Source: Caenimonas sp. SL110 (lineage in GTDB: Bacteria; Pseudomonadota; Gammaproteobacteria; Burkholderiales; Burkholderiaceae_C). From it: a stretch of 64,000 nucleotides of DNA. The notes beneath the pieces were generated by a model. That model ran no database searches and had not been told where the DNA came from. It saw only the letters and a list, made by a program, of their open reading frames with translations. A program made the position numbers and the translations under genes. Below, one piece after another: positions 9,329 to 18,277 of this stretch. Within the stretch, counting starts at the first letter, position 1. Each line of letters starts with the position of its first letter. The DNA is taken from NCBI RefSeq assembly GCF_001044395.1, contig NZ_JANU01000023.1:1-64000 (forward strand), given 5' to 3'.

Positions 9329-10251
9329 GCGCTTGCCTCTGTGGCCCACGTGGCTGCTGCGAGCGCCAGTTGCTGGGCATGTGCGCCGCCCAGATCCGCG
9401 CGCAGCATCTTCACGCGCGTGGTCCATCGATGCAGCGGATGCTCCAGTGTCAAACCCATCGCGCCCATGAACTGGTGCAGGTCGTAAACGACGGTGGATG
9501 TGCATTGCTGTGCGTGCGCGAGCGCACTGGCGGCATCGGCATGGCTTGCGCTGTGCGCGGCTTGCAGTGCCAGCCAGCGCGCGGCTTCGACTTGCACTGC
9601 CGCACCGGCCAGGCGGTGCTGAATCGCCTGGAACGCGCCCAGCGGACGGCCGAACTGGCGGCGGTCGCGCACATGCGTCACCACAGTTTGCAGCCCTGCG
9701 TCGAGGCAGCCTGCGATCTCGGCAGCAACGCCAATTCGCCAGAGCCGGCGCAACTCGTTCGCATCGACATCCAGCGTTTGCCACGCAAGGGCGTCAGCTG
9801 CGGTGAGCCGTCCGACCGGGTAGCCGTACGGGCTGTCTACCTGCGCCACATCGCTGTTGTCGAGCGCAGTCCATTGAACCGAGTCCCCGCGAACGCAGAT
9901 TGCTGCGCGCGCGCCGGGTAACCACCGCGCAGGACGCTCGCGGTGGTCCCACAGCACAGCGCAGGTACGCGGCACTTCGGGTGCGAGCAGTGGCAGCACC
10001 AACGCTGATGCAACGAGTTCCACGCATTGCGGCAGCCGTGCCAGCCGCAGGATCATCGCAGTTGCGGCGACGGGGCCCAGCTCGTCGATCGATGCTGCTT
10101 CGAAGATGCCCACGCCATCGAGGTCGGCCTGCAGCGAGGATGAAATCTCGTAGTGGCTTTTGCCGAGAACAGCGAGGCCTTCGTGGTGCTGCGCGATGCG
10201 CTCCACCGCATCCAGCAGTGCCCGCTGGTCGGGATTGAAATCAAGGTTCAT
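9325..10251 (-). CDS. acyl-CoA dehydrogenase, small/partner subunit type
   Basis: 308 residues, shorter than the usual 380. The N-terminal helical domain opens LDFNPDQRALLDAVERI. The C-terminal domain has the RDRRQFGRPLGAFQAIQHRLA motif that contacts FAD, but the protein ends without the usual YxGT-EIQ segment carrying the catalytic base. This is typical of split, heteromeric acyl-CoA dehydrogenases in which a second gene supplies the missing parts; the partner is the upstream overlapping gene (10248-11405). The start codon ATG at 10251 overlaps the partner's stop. Confidence 0.82.
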   Translation of the reverse strand: MNLDFNPDQRALLDAVERIAQHHEGLAVLGKSHYEISSSLQADLDGVGIFEAASIDELGPVAATAMILRLARLPQCVELVASALVLPLLAPEVPRTCAVLWDHRERPARWLPGARAAICVRGDSVQWTALDNSDVAQVDSPYGYPVGRLTAADALAWQTLDVDANELRRLWRIGVAAEIAGCLDAGLQTVVTHVRDRRQFGRPLGAFQAIQHRLAGAAVQVEAARWLALQAAHSASHADAASALAHAQQCTSTVVYDLHQFMGAMGLTLEHPLHRWTTRVKMLRADLGGAHAQQLALAAATWATEASA

Positions 10252-11405
10252 GCGCGCTCCAGGCGGGGTTCGCGTGGCAGCTGCAGCCACTCCTGCGCGA
10301 CGAGGTTGAGCTGGATCTCCGCCGCGCCTGCGGCGATGCCGGCGGCAATCGCGCGTTCATGGTGAGCCAGCGCAAGAGGCCACTGGTCGCCGCAGAGTTC
10401 ATCGCCGAAATGATCCAGCGCGAAGTCCGATACGGCGTGGTCGGCGGTGACCACTGCCACGCGCGCCAGGTTCGATTCGGCGCTCGGCGGCAGGCCGCGC
10501 GCGCGCTGGTCCACCACGCGGTACACCAGCACGCGCGCAGCTTCGCAGGCAGCCAGTGCCCGCGCTGCCTGGGCACGCACCGCGTTATCGCTGAACCTGC
10601 CCTGTGATTGCAGCTCGCCGACCATGCGATCGAGCACCCGCCGCGAGAACGCATAGCGGGCCAGCCCCACCCGTTCCAGCGACAGCGCGTAGCTGATGAT
10701 GGACCATGCCTGGCCTTCTTCGCCCAGGCGTGCCGTGGCGGGCACCACCACATCGCTGAAGAAGACCTCGTGGATATCGCCATGGCCGATCAGCGAAGGA
10801 ATCGCGCGCACGGTGATGCCCGGTGTATCCATCGGCACGAGGAAGATCGCGATGCCGCCCTTGCCCGAGCCGGTGCGTGCCAGCAGAAAGCAGGTCTGTG
10901 CCATGCCCGCATAGGAGGTCCATACCTTGCTGCCGTTGATCACATAGTCGTCACCGCGTGGGACGGCGCGCGTCGCCAGCGATGCAAGGTCCGAACCCGC
11001 GGAGGGTTCCGAGAATCCCTGGCACCACACCGAGCGGCCGGCAGCCATGTCGGGCAGGTAGCGCGCCTGCTGCGCAGGGCTGCCGTACTTCATCAGCGTC
11101 GCGCCGATGAAATTGACGTTCATGTATTGCGGGCCGCGCGGCTCGCCTGCGGCAAAGAGTTCTTCACCGACGATGAAGTGCTCCCATGCCGGTGCACCTC
11201 GCCCGCCATGTTCGACGGGCCAGTGCGGCACCAGCAAGCCTTCGGCGGCGAGCTTGGGGCAGAACGCCATCGAGAACGCAGTTTGCTCTGGCGAGCCGGG
11301 GCCGTGACGGCTGATGTGTTCCCAATCGGCGGGCAGCTCGCGTGCGAGCAGGGCGCGCACACGGCTGCGCAGTTGCGCCTGCTCATCGGTCCAGTTGAAA
11401 TTCAT
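10248..11405 (-). CDS. acyl-CoA dehydrogenase, large subunit type
   Basis: 385 residues with the full acyl-CoA dehydrogenase fold: N-terminal helices (MNFNWTDEQAQLRSRVR), the middle beta domain with WCQGFSEPSAGSDLASL and the KVWTSYAGMA segment, and a C-terminal helical domain ending GAAEIQLNLVAQEWL. The position equivalent to the medium-chain enzyme's glutamate (YEGT) reads AGAA here, so the base must come from elsewhere or from the partner subunit. It overlaps both the SDR upstream and the small subunit downstream by 4 bases, as in an alpha2beta2 enzyme. Confidence 0.85.
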   Translation of the reverse strand: MNFNWTDEQAQLRSRVRALLARELPADWEHISRHGPGSPEQTAFSMAFCPKLAAEGLLVPHWPVEHGGRGAPAWEHFIVGEELFAAGEPRGPQYMNVNFIGATLMKYGSPAQQARYLPDMAAGRSVWCQGFSEPSAGSDLASLATRAVPRGDDYVINGSKVWTSYAGMAQTCFLLARTGSGKGGIAIFLVPMDTPGITVRAIPSLIGHGDIHEVFFSDVVVPATARLGEEGQAWSIISYALSLERVGLARYAFSRRVLDRMVGELQSQGRFSDNAVRAQAARALAACEAARVLVYRVVDQRARGLPPSAESNLARVAVVTADHAVSDFALDHFGDELCGDQWPLALAHHERAIAAGIAAGAAEIQLNLVAQEWLQLPREPRLERA

Positions 11406-12208
11406 GTGTTGTTGCCCTGCGCATTGACGCGGTGCAGGTAGCCCAGGTAGCCCATGGGGACGAAGCTGCCGCCATTGACGGGTATCAGCGCGCCGCTGGT
11501 CCACGACGACTCATCGCTCACCAGGTAGGCGCACAGCGGGCCGATGTCATCGGGCGTGCCCAGGCGTTGCAAGGGCACGGTTTCGACTTGCCTGCGGATG
11601 CGCGACTCGGTGTTGAAGACCTTGGCGAGTTCATCGGTCATCACCACACCGGGCGCGACCGCGTTGACGCGGATGCCGCGATGACCCCACTCGGCGGCCA
11701 TGGTTCGCGTGAGGTTTTCAAGTGCGGCCTTGGCCGCGCCGTAGTGCCCGGTGCCGGGGTTGGGATACGACGCGCTGCGCGAGCTGATGTTGACGATGGA
11801 GCCGCCCTGGGTCATCGATCGCGCTGCAGCCTGTGCCGCAAAGAATGCGGCCTTGAGGTTCAGGTCCACCACACGATCCCATTGACCTTCGTCGATGGTG
11901 TCCAGCGGGCCTACATCGGAGGGTGCAGCGCTGCCGGCGTTGTTGATCCAGCCGTTGATGACGCCGAAGCGTTCGAGCGTCGCCTGAATCAGCCGCTGCC
12001 GATCGTCGGCGCGCGTGATGTCGCCTTGCACCGTGAGTGCTTCAACATCGAGTGCGCGAAGCTGCGCGGCAACCGCATCCAGCGCTTGCGCGTCGCGTCC
12101 GCTCACCACCACCTGCGCGCCGCAACGGGCCATCGCCAGCGAGATGCCGCGGCCGATGCCCTTCGCGCCGCCGGTCACCACGACGGTCTTGCCCTTGAGC
12201 GAGAACAT
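11402..12208 (-). CDS. SDR family oxidoreductase (3-hydroxyacyl-CoA dehydrogenase-like)
   Basis: Classical short-chain dehydrogenase, 268 residues: cofactor motif TGGAKGIGRG near residue 12, INNAGS, catalytic serine in IVNISSRSAS, YGAAKAALE giving the Tyr-x3-Lys pair, and the C-terminal WTSGALIPVNGG. A plausible role is oxidation of the 3-hydroxyacyl-CoA formed by the operon's crotonase, but acid or alcohol substrates are also possible. The ATG at 12208 follows the Bug stop by 11 bases and the end overlaps the large acyl-CoA dehydrogenase. Confidence 0.85.
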   Translation of the reverse strand: MFSLKGKTVVVTGGAKGIGRGISLAMARCGAQVVVSGRDAQALDAVAAQLRALDVEALTVQGDITRADDRQRLIQATLERFGVINGWINNAGSAAPSDVGPLDTIDEGQWDRVVDLNLKAAFFAAQAAARSMTQGGSIVNISSRSASYPNPGTGHYGAAKAALENLTRTMAAEWGHRGIRVNAVAPGVVMTDELAKVFNTESRIRRQVETVPLQRLGTPDDIGPLCAYLVSDESSWTSGALIPVNGGSFVPMGYLGYLHRVNAQGNNT

Positions 12209-12219
12209 GGATGCCTGCG

Positions 12220-13215
12220 TCACTCCGGCTTGTAGCCGATCTTGCTGGCCGCCTGCGCCCACATCTGCTGCTCGGCCGAGACCTGGCGCGAGTGGACTTC
12301 GGGAGCGCCGCCCACCGGCACCACGCCGGCCTGCACGAGGCGGGCGCGGATGTCGGGTTCTTTCAGCACTTCGTTGAATGCGACGTTGAGCCGGTTGACG
12401 ATGGGGTCGGGCGTGCCTGCGGGTGCCCAGAAGCCGAACGAGAACGCGAATGCCAGGTCGGGTACGCCCACTTCGGCCAGCGTGGGCACGTCGGGAAGCG
12501 ATGGCGAGCGCTCGGCCGCACCGTGCGCCAGCGCCTTGATGCGGCCTTCCTTGATCATGCCGACGTAGAAGAGCGGCACGTCGATGCCCATCTGGATCTC
12601 ACCGGCAACCAGCGCGGTGGCGACCTGCGTGGAGCCCTTGTACGGAATGGCGACTGCATCGAAACCTGCGCGCGACTTGAGCATTTCGGCGGCCAGGAGA
12701 ATGCTGCCTGCGGTGTAGCTGAAGTTGACCTTGCCGGGGTTCTTCTTCGCGTATTCGACGAACTCGCGGAAGTTGTTGACCGGCAGGGTGCCGGGCACCA
12801 TGAGCGTCATGCCGCCGCGCGCAACGCACACCACAGGGCGCATCGACTTGAGCAGGTTGAACTTCAGGTCCTTGATGAGCACGGGCGTCAGGCTGCCGCC
12901 GCCCAGGAACAGGATGGTGTGGCCGTCGGCGGGCTGGCTCGCAACATATTCCGAGCCGATCAGGGCTGCGGCGCCCGGCTTGTTTTCGACCAGGACCGGC
13001 TGCTTGAGTTGGGCGCTGAGTTTTTCGCCGAGTGCGCGTGCGAGCGTGTCGGAGCCACCTGCGCCGAACGGCACCACGATGCGCACCGGCTTGTCGGGGT
13101 AAGCCGATTGCGCCGAGGCAGTCCACGGCGACATGCCGGTGATTGCAGCGCCTGTGGCAGCCAGCACCAGACCGCGGCGGCGGCTCGAAAGCGGTTGGGA
13201 AGAAGGTGGGCGCAT
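12220..13215 (-). CDS. Bug-family (TctC-like) periplasmic substrate-binding protein
   Basis: 331 residues. An N-terminal signal sequence (about 1-36, with an RRR-containing basic region and ending ASAQS) is followed by the Bug fold opening YPDKPVRIVVPFGAGGSDTLAR, the central IPYKGS motif and LPDVPTLAEVGVP. Bug proteins bind carboxylates in the periplasm and usually work with TctA/TctB membrane partners, none of which is present in the window. It is the first gene of the minus-strand acid-degradation operon and is divergent from an IclR regulator, so it probably captures the operon's substrate or reports its presence. Confidence 0.9.
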   Translation of the reverse strand: MRPPSSQPLSSRRRGLVLAATGAAITGMSPWTASAQSAYPDKPVRIVVPFGAGGSDTLARALGEKLSAQLKQPVLVENKPGAAALIGSEYVASQPADGHTILFLGGGSLTPVLIKDLKFNLLKSMRPVVCVARGGMTLMVPGTLPVNNFREFVEYAKKNPGKVNFSYTAGSILLAAEMLKSRAGFDAVAIPYKGSTQVATALVAGEIQMGIDVPLFYVGMIKEGRIKALAHGAAERSPSLPDVPTLAEVGVPDLAFAFSFGFWAPAGTPDPIVNRLNVAFNEVLKEPDIRARLVQAGVVPVGGAPEVHSRQVSAEQQMWAQAASKIGYKPE

Positions 13216-13381
13216 GGTGTCAGTCCTCTGGGTGAGTGGATGATGGAGCAACCACATGGTGGGATACTGTTGATCCCGAATCCTGCGACTGCCGATGCCG
13301 GATTTTCGGACAAGGTGCAGCACGAGGGCTAGCCGATCGCTACAGGCCCAAGGGAAATCACCGCACTATTTGTTCCACATC

Positions 13382-14203
13382 ATGGACACTTTTATGAATG
13401 CTCCCATCGACGAACCCTCGACTGACGCTGCCATCGGCGGCACCCAGGCCATTCGCCGGGCTGCAGCCGTGCTGCGTGCATTGGGCAAGGCCGGACCCCA
13501 GGGCTGCACGCTCGCGGAGGTTGCGCGCGACTGCGCACTCGCGCGCTCGACTGCCCATCGCATCCTGAGGTGCCTGGTCCAAGAGCGCCTGGCCAGCGAG
13601 CCGGGCGCAGACAAGCGCTACAGCATGGGCGAACTGGTTCATGAGCTGAGCCTCGCGCCATCGGCCAGCGTGCTGGAGGTCGCGCACTGGCGACCTGTCA
13701 TCACCGCGATCTCGCGTCGCACCGGGGCGACGGCCTACCTCATGCGAAGAAGTGGCGTAGAGGCCGTGTGCCTTGCCAAGGCCGATAGCCAGGCGCTCAT
13801 GCGATTCGTGCCGGTGGAGGTCGGCCAGCGTCGCCTGCTGGGTGTGGGGGCCGGTGCGACCACGCTGCTGGCCGCGCTGGACAAGGAGCACTGCGAGCAG
13901 GTCATCGCGCTGGTCACGCCAGGCCTGCGGGCTTATCCGCGCCTGAACCCCGACAGCCTGCGTCACGCGGTGCGCGTCGCGCGCAAGACGGGCTTTGCGG
14001 TGAGCCAGGGAACGGTGGTGGCCGATGGCTTCGGCATGGGCATCGCAGTGCCGAGCGCAAGCGGCGCGCCGCATCTGGCGCTGAGTATTGCGGCCCATGC
14101 GTCGGTCGTCACCGAGTCGGTCATCGCCGAGTGGAAACGCATCCTGTCGCAGGAACTCAAGGATGGGTTGGCGTCCAGTGGAGCAGGGCGAATTTCTGCG
14201 TGA
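13382..14203 (+). CDS. IclR-family transcriptional regulator
   Basis: 273 residues. Winged helix-turn-helix at about residues 20-80 (QAIRRAAAVLRALGKA ... TLAEVARDCALARSTAHRIL) followed by the IclR effector domain. Divergently transcribed from the Bug-SDR-acyl-CoA dehydrogenase operon with about 165 bases between, the usual geometry for local control of a catabolic operon. ATG at 13382 is preferred; an ATG four codons later (13394) is possible. The effector would be the acid or its CoA ester. Confidence 0.88.
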   Translation: MDTFMNAPIDEPSTDAAIGGTQAIRRAAAVLRALGKAGPQGCTLAEVARDCALARSTAHRILRCLVQERLASEPGADKRYSMGELVHELSLAPSASVLEVAHWRPVITAISRRTGATAYLMRRSGVEAVCLAKADSQALMRFVPVEVGQRRLLGVGAGATTLLAALDKEHCEQVIALVTPGLRAYPRLNPDSLRHAVRVARKTGFAVSQGTVVADGFGMGIAVPSASGAPHLALSIAAHASVVTESVIAEWKRILSQELKDGLASSGAGRISA

Positions 14204-14284
14204 TTCGTGCTGCTGATGAGCCCCATTTGCGAGCGGATCACCGTATCCTGAATGCTGGATTGACATCATCACGAAGGACACACC

Positions 14285-14533
14285 ATGCAAGAAAAAGCTT
14301 CCGACCCGCATCCCCTGAGCGACCTCGCGTACGACTGGATCACGCTCATGCAAAACAACGCGCAGGCCCTGCTCGCGTACGACCAGTACATCAAGGATGC
14401 AGAGGCGGCTGGCTCAGCCGAATGCGCTGCGTTCTTTCGCAGGGTTCACGATTCGGACAAGGCGCAATTGGCCGAAGCCAAGCACCACCTGGTGGCGGTG
14501 CTGCAAGGCAAGATGGGCATAGCAGCGCGCTGA
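14285..14533 (+). CDS. conserved small helical protein of unknown function
   Basis: 82 residues, good ribosome site (AAGGA, 7 bases before the ATG). Predicted all-helical with a central AQALLAYDQYIKDAEAAG and a His-rich HDSDKAQLAEAKHHL segment; no signal peptide or membrane helix. Resembles small stand-alone proteins common in Comamonadaceae, but I assign no function. Monocistronic, with a strong hairpin 14 bases after the stop. Confidence 0.65.
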   Translation: MQEKASDPHPLSDLAYDWITLMQNNAQALLAYDQYIKDAEAAGSAECAAFFRRVHDSDKAQLAEAKHHLVAVLQGKMGIAAR

Positions 14534-14546
14534 TTGCCTGCAATCG

Positions 14547-14592
14547 AAGGCCGCTGCGAGTCCTGCTCAGGACTTGTCGGCGGCCTTTGCCT
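14547..14592. terminator. nested hairpin terminator
   Basis: AAGGCCGC (14547-14554) pairs with GCGGCCTT (14580-14587), and inside it AGTCCT pairs with AGGACT around a GCTC loop. It ends in a short T-containing tract (tgcctttt). It serves the small gene at 14285-14533 and overlaps the 3' end of the convergent gene at 14567, so it could act in both directions. Confidence 0.6.
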
Positions 14593-15013
14593 TTTCGACT
14601 TTCACTTCGGCGTTGGCGTGTGCGGCAGCGGCCTGCTTCTGGCAGATCGACTTTTGCGAGCTGTCTTCCATCGAAGCGCACTTGGCCCGCGCCGACCTCA
14701 GATCGGCATCGGCCTTCTTTTGCATCTGCGCCGCAGCGGTGCCATTGCCCGATGCTGTTCCCGATGCGCCACTGGTCCTGGTGTTCTTGTCCGAATCGTC
14801 GGACTTCGCCTTGTCGGCGGTCTCCTGGGCCTTTTCTTTCATCTTGTGCGCAGCTTCCTTCGTCTTTTCGCCGATGTTCTTCGCGGCCTCCTTCACCTTT
14901 TCGGTAAACGTGGGGCCTGATGGCTCTGATTTGGGAGTCTGTTGCTGCTGGGCGAAGGCGGCAGTTCCGGTCAGCGCCAATGCGCATGCCAGAGTCGAGA
15001 GTGAAGTCTTCAT
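14567..15013 (-). CDS. secreted Lys/Ala/Glu-rich periplasmic protein
   Basis: 148 residues. A clear signal peptide (1-21, MKTSLSTLACALALTGTAAF-AQ) precedes a low-complexity, highly charged helical region with repeated KEKAKE/KEAA-like words (VKEAAKNIGEKTKEAAHKMKE), a Gly/Ser/Thr-rich linker, and a C-terminal part with two cysteines (AKCASMEDSSQKSICQKQ). It resembles apolipoprotein-like or LEA-like amphipathic helices seen in small periplasmic stress proteins. No named family is assigned. Start ATG at 15013 with upstream GGAGAA. Confidence 0.7.
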   Translation of the reverse strand: MKTSLSTLACALALTGTAAFAQQQQTPKSEPSGPTFTEKVKEAAKNIGEKTKEAAHKMKEKAQETADKAKSDDSDKNTRTSGASGTASGNGTAAAQMQKKADADLRSARAKCASMEDSSQKSICQKQAAAAHANAEVKVEKAKAADKS

Positions 15014-15116
15014 GAATGTTCTCCTGATCGATTGCGAACAGGCCATCAGACAGCGGCATGGCGCAGGCAAGATGTCGGACTGAACCGGATATCTCCGTGG
15101 GACCTTCGTTGTGTCT

Positions 15117-16025
15117 TCATGTTTCAGGTGGCGCATGCGTGGCCAGGTGATCCACCAGCAGCTTCGCAGCCGGGGACAGCGCCTGCTCATCGCGAAAGCA
15201 GACGATGAACCGCCGCTGCGCCCACGCTTCAGCCAGCGGGATCACATGAAGCCCATACGCTGCCGCCTGCAGCTCAGCCACTTCGCGCGGCACCACGCTG
15301 ATGGCGAGCCCGGCACGCACCACGCGCAGTGCCGCCTCGAAGTTGGAGACCACCACGCGGTGGATGACACTGCGACCGAGCCGGCCCGCTGCGCGTTGCA
15401 GCATCACCTGCACAGCGCTGTTGACCGGCAGGCTCACATGCTCGAAGGCCAGCGTCTGCTCGAAGCGCAGCGTCTTGCGCGATGCCAGTGCATGGCCTGC
15501 CGGCACAACGATGCACAGCTGGTCCGTGCGATAGGGGCGGCTTTGCAGCGCGCCGAGTTCGACCGCGTCCCAGCACACACCCAATGAAGCCATGCCATCG
15601 CGCACGCCGCGCACGATCTCGGGGCTGACGCGCTCTTCCATATCAACCTGGATGCTGCGATGCGCGGGCATCTTCAGGAATGCGGCCACGTCGTCGGCCA
15701 GCGACTCGGTCATGGCCGACACGCTGGCGAGGATGCGAACCTGTCCGCGCGCGCCGGCCACATAGCTTTCCATGTCGCGCTCGATGCGCGAGGCGCTGTC
15801 CATCATGCCGCGCGCGTGCTCCAGCAGCGTTTCGCCAGCCGCTGTGGGAATCACGCCATGTCGCTTGCGAACCAGCAGCGGCGTGCCGACCTGGTGCTCC
15901 AGTTGCGACAGCCGCTTGCTGATCGCCGAGCCGACGATGCTGGCGCGCTCGCCCGCGCGGGCGATATTGCCGGTTTCGCAGACGGCGATGAACAGGCGCA
16001 AGGTGGTGAGGTCGAGGTCGCGCAA
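15117..16025 (-). CDS. LysR-family transcriptional regulator
   Basis: 302 residues; N-terminal winged helix (TTLRLFIAVCETGNIARAGE ... SAISKRLSQLEHQVG, residues 5-60) and the two-lobed effector domain. The only suitable start is TTG at 16025, preceded by GGGAA. It is divergent, with a 74-base gap, from the HMG-CoA-lyase-like / CoA-transferase / Bug operon, which it probably controls. Confidence 0.88.
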   Translation of the reverse strand: MRDLDLTTLRLFIAVCETGNIARAGERASIVGSAISKRLSQLEHQVGTPLLVRKRHGVIPTAAGETLLEHARGMMDSASRIERDMESYVAGARGQVRILASVSAMTESLADDVAAFLKMPAHRSIQVDMEERVSPEIVRGVRDGMASLGVCWDAVELGALQSRPYRTDQLCIVVPAGHALASRKTLRFEQTLAFEHVSLPVNSAVQVMLQRAAGRLGRSVIHRVVVSNFEAALRVVRAGLAISVVPREVAELQAAAYGLHVIPLAEAWAQRRFIVCFRDEQALSPAAKLLVDHLATHAPPET

Positions 16026-16099
16026 GGTATTCCCGATTGGAACGTTGCAGTTCTTGAATTGATCCGTTAGCTCCGTTCGGAAATTCTAAACTCCGCCTC

Positions 16100-17035
16100 A
16101 TGACTACTGCCAATGTTGTGATCCGCGAGGTGGGCCTGCGCGATGGGCTGCAAAGCATCGCCCGGGTGGTGCCCACCGCCGACAAGCTCGAATGGATTCG
16201 TCTTGCTTATGAAGCGGGACAGCGCGAGATCGAGGTCGGCTCGTTCGTGCCTGCACGCCTGATGCCGCAGCTGGCCGACACTGCCGAGCTGCTGGCCTTT
16301 GCCCGGACGCTGCCCGGCCTGAAGGCCTCGGTGCTGGTGCCCAACCTCAAGGGTGCCGAGCGCGCGATGGAATGCGAAGCCGAGCTAATGCTGCTGCCGC
16401 TATCTGCCAGCCATGCCCACAGCCTGGCCAACCTGCGCAAGACGCCTGACGAAGTGGTGCAAGACATCGCGCGCATCCGCGATGCACGTGATGCGCGCGG
16501 CTCGAAGACGAAGATCGAAGTCGGCATCAGCACCGCGTTCGGCTGCACGATACAGGGCCGGGTCGAGCCTGATGAGGTGGTGCGGCTCGTGAAGGCCGTG
16601 CTGGACGCAGGCGCAGAGGCCGTGGGCCTGGCCGACACCGTGGGCTATGCCGATCCGGGCATGGTGCGTTCGCTGTTCGAGCGGGTGCTGCCCGTTGCAG
16701 GCGACAAGCTCAACTGCGGCCACTTCCACGACACGCGAGGGATGGGGCTGGCGAATGTCTATGCGGCGCTGCAGCTGGGCATCACCCGCTTCGATGCATG
16801 CCTGGGCGGCATCGGCGGCTGCCCTCACGCACCGGGCGCGAGCGGCAATGTCGCAACAGAAGACGTGGCCTACATGATGGCCAGCATGGGCATTGCGACA
16901 GGACAGGATTTCGACGCGCTGCTTGAACTGCGCAAGAAGGTCGCGCACTGGCTCGAAGGCGAGACGCTGCACGGCAGTATCTGGCGCGCGGGCTTGCCAA
17001 AAACGATGCTGCAACGCGCGCAGGTGACTGCATGA
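16100..17035 (+). CDS. hydroxymethylglutaryl-CoA lyase family protein
   Basis: 311 residues of the HMGL-like TIM-barrel family. Contains the metal/substrate motif GLRDGLQ (D15), HFHDTRGMGLAN (metal histidines 208 and 210), and the active-site loop GGIGGCPHAPGASGN with catalytic C241. All are intact, so C-C cleavage of a 3-hydroxy-3-methylglutaryl-CoA-like thioester (for example HMG-CoA or citramalyl-CoA-type compounds) is expected. Followed with a 4-base overlap (ATGA) by a CoA-transferase, which would make the CoA ester that it cleaves. Confidence 0.88.
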   Translation: MTTANVVIREVGLRDGLQSIARVVPTADKLEWIRLAYEAGQREIEVGSFVPARLMPQLADTAELLAFARTLPGLKASVLVPNLKGAERAMECEAELMLLPLSASHAHSLANLRKTPDEVVQDIARIRDARDARGSKTKIEVGISTAFGCTIQGRVEPDEVVRLVKAVLDAGAEAVGLADTVGYADPGMVRSLFERVLPVAGDKLNCGHFHDTRGMGLANVYAALQLGITRFDACLGGIGGCPHAPGASGNVATEDVAYMMASMGIATGQDFDALLELRKKVAHWLEGETLHGSIWRAGLPKTMLQRAQVTA

Positions 17036-18252
17036 ACGAAGCCGTCAACGCAACGCAGACCACGGATGTGCCGCAGCCCCTGAAGGGTCTGCGCGTCATC
17101 GAATTCACCCACATGGTGATGGGCCCGACCTGCGGCATGGTGCTGGCAGACATGGGCGCCGAGGTCATCAAGATCGAACCGATTGACGGCGACCGCACGC
17201 GCACCCTGGTGGGTGCGGGTGCGGGATTTTTTCCGATGTTCAACCGCAACAAGAAGAGCATCGGCATCGACCTGCACAGCCCGCAGGGGGCAGAGGTTGC
17301 GCGCAAGCTGTGTGCCACGGCGGACGTGGTGGCCGAGAACTTCAAGCCCGGCACCATGGGCAAGTACGGGCTCGACTACGCAGCGCTGCGCGAGGTGAAT
17401 CCGCGCATCATCTACGCAAGCCACAAGGGCTTTTTGCCCGGCCCCTACGACCATCGCACGGCCCTGGATGAAGTGGTGCAGATGATGGGCGGCCTGGCCT
17501 ACATGACCGGGCGCCCCGGCGACCCGCTGCGCGCGGGCACCAGCGTCAACGACATCATGGGCGGCCTGTTCGGTGCCATCGCCGTGCTGGGCGCGCTGAT
17601 ACAGCGCGGCATCACCGGCAAGGGCATGGAAATCCAGTCGGCCCTGTACGAGAACAACGTGTTCCTCATGGGCCAGCACATGCTGCAGTTCGCGATGACT
17701 GGCAAGCATCCCGCACCCATGCCCGCGCGAGACAACCCCTGGGCGGTGTACGACGTGTTCACGGTCAAGGATGGCGAGCAGATCTTCCTGGCCGCGGTGA
17801 GCGATGCGCAGTGGCTGACGTTTTGCGACGCGCTGGGCTTTGCCGACCTCAAGGCCGAGCCGGAGCTTGCGACCAACAACCTGCGCGTGGGGCAGCGTCC
17901 GCGCCTGCTCAAGGCGATCGCCGAGCGCATCCGCGATCGCAGTGCGGCAGAGCTTGCATCGGTGATGGAAAAAGCTGGCTTGCCATTCGCGCCGATTCGC
18001 CGGCCGGAAGATCTCTACGACGACGAGCACCTGCTGGCGACCGGCGGTCTTGCCGACGTGCGGCTGCCCGATGGACCCAAGGCGGGCGAGACGGTCAAGA
18101 CCACGCTGTTCCCCATCACGATGCAGGGCCACCGGCTTGGCGTGCGGATGGATCCGCCCCGGTTGGGTGAACACAGCCGTGAGTTGCTGGCGGGCGCGGG
18201 CTTCGCAGCGAGCGAAATCGACCGGTTGCTGGGCGAATCGGTCATCGCCTGA
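17032..18252 (+). CDS. class III (CaiB/BaiF-type) CoA-transferase
   Basis: 406 residues with LKGLRVIEFTHMVMGPTCGM, DMGAEVIKIEP, NRNKKSIGIDLHSP and ASHKGFLPGPYDHR, and the putative catalytic aspartate in SVNDIMGG (D174). Co-translated with the lyase upstream. By analogy to known pairs, it could activate a hydroxylated branched dicarboxylic acid such as citramalate, itaconate-derived or 3-hydroxy-3-methylglutarate; this is inference from context only. Confidence 0.88.
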   Translation: MNEAVNATQTTDVPQPLKGLRVIEFTHMVMGPTCGMVLADMGAEVIKIEPIDGDRTRTLVGAGAGFFPMFNRNKKSIGIDLHSPQGAEVARKLCATADVVAENFKPGTMGKYGLDYAALREVNPRIIYASHKGFLPGPYDHRTALDEVVQMMGGLAYMTGRPGDPLRAGTSVNDIMGGLFGAIAVLGALIQRGITGKGMEIQSALYENNVFLMGQHMLQFAMTGKHPAPMPARDNPWAVYDVFTVKDGEQIFLAAVSDAQWLTFCDALGFADLKAEPELATNNLRVGQRPRLLKAIAERIRDRSAAELASVMEKAGLPFAPIRRPEDLYDDEHLLATGGLADVRLPDGPKAGETVKTTLFPITMQGHRLGVRMDPPRLGEHSRELLAGAGFAASEIDRLLGESVIA

Positions 18253-18277
18253 ACATCAAAAATCAAAGGAGACATTC

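Noticed and set aside
15117-16025. An ATG start for the LysR gene
   Set aside because: No in-frame ATG lies upstream of the DNA-binding domain; TTG at 16025 with GGGAA is the only good choice.
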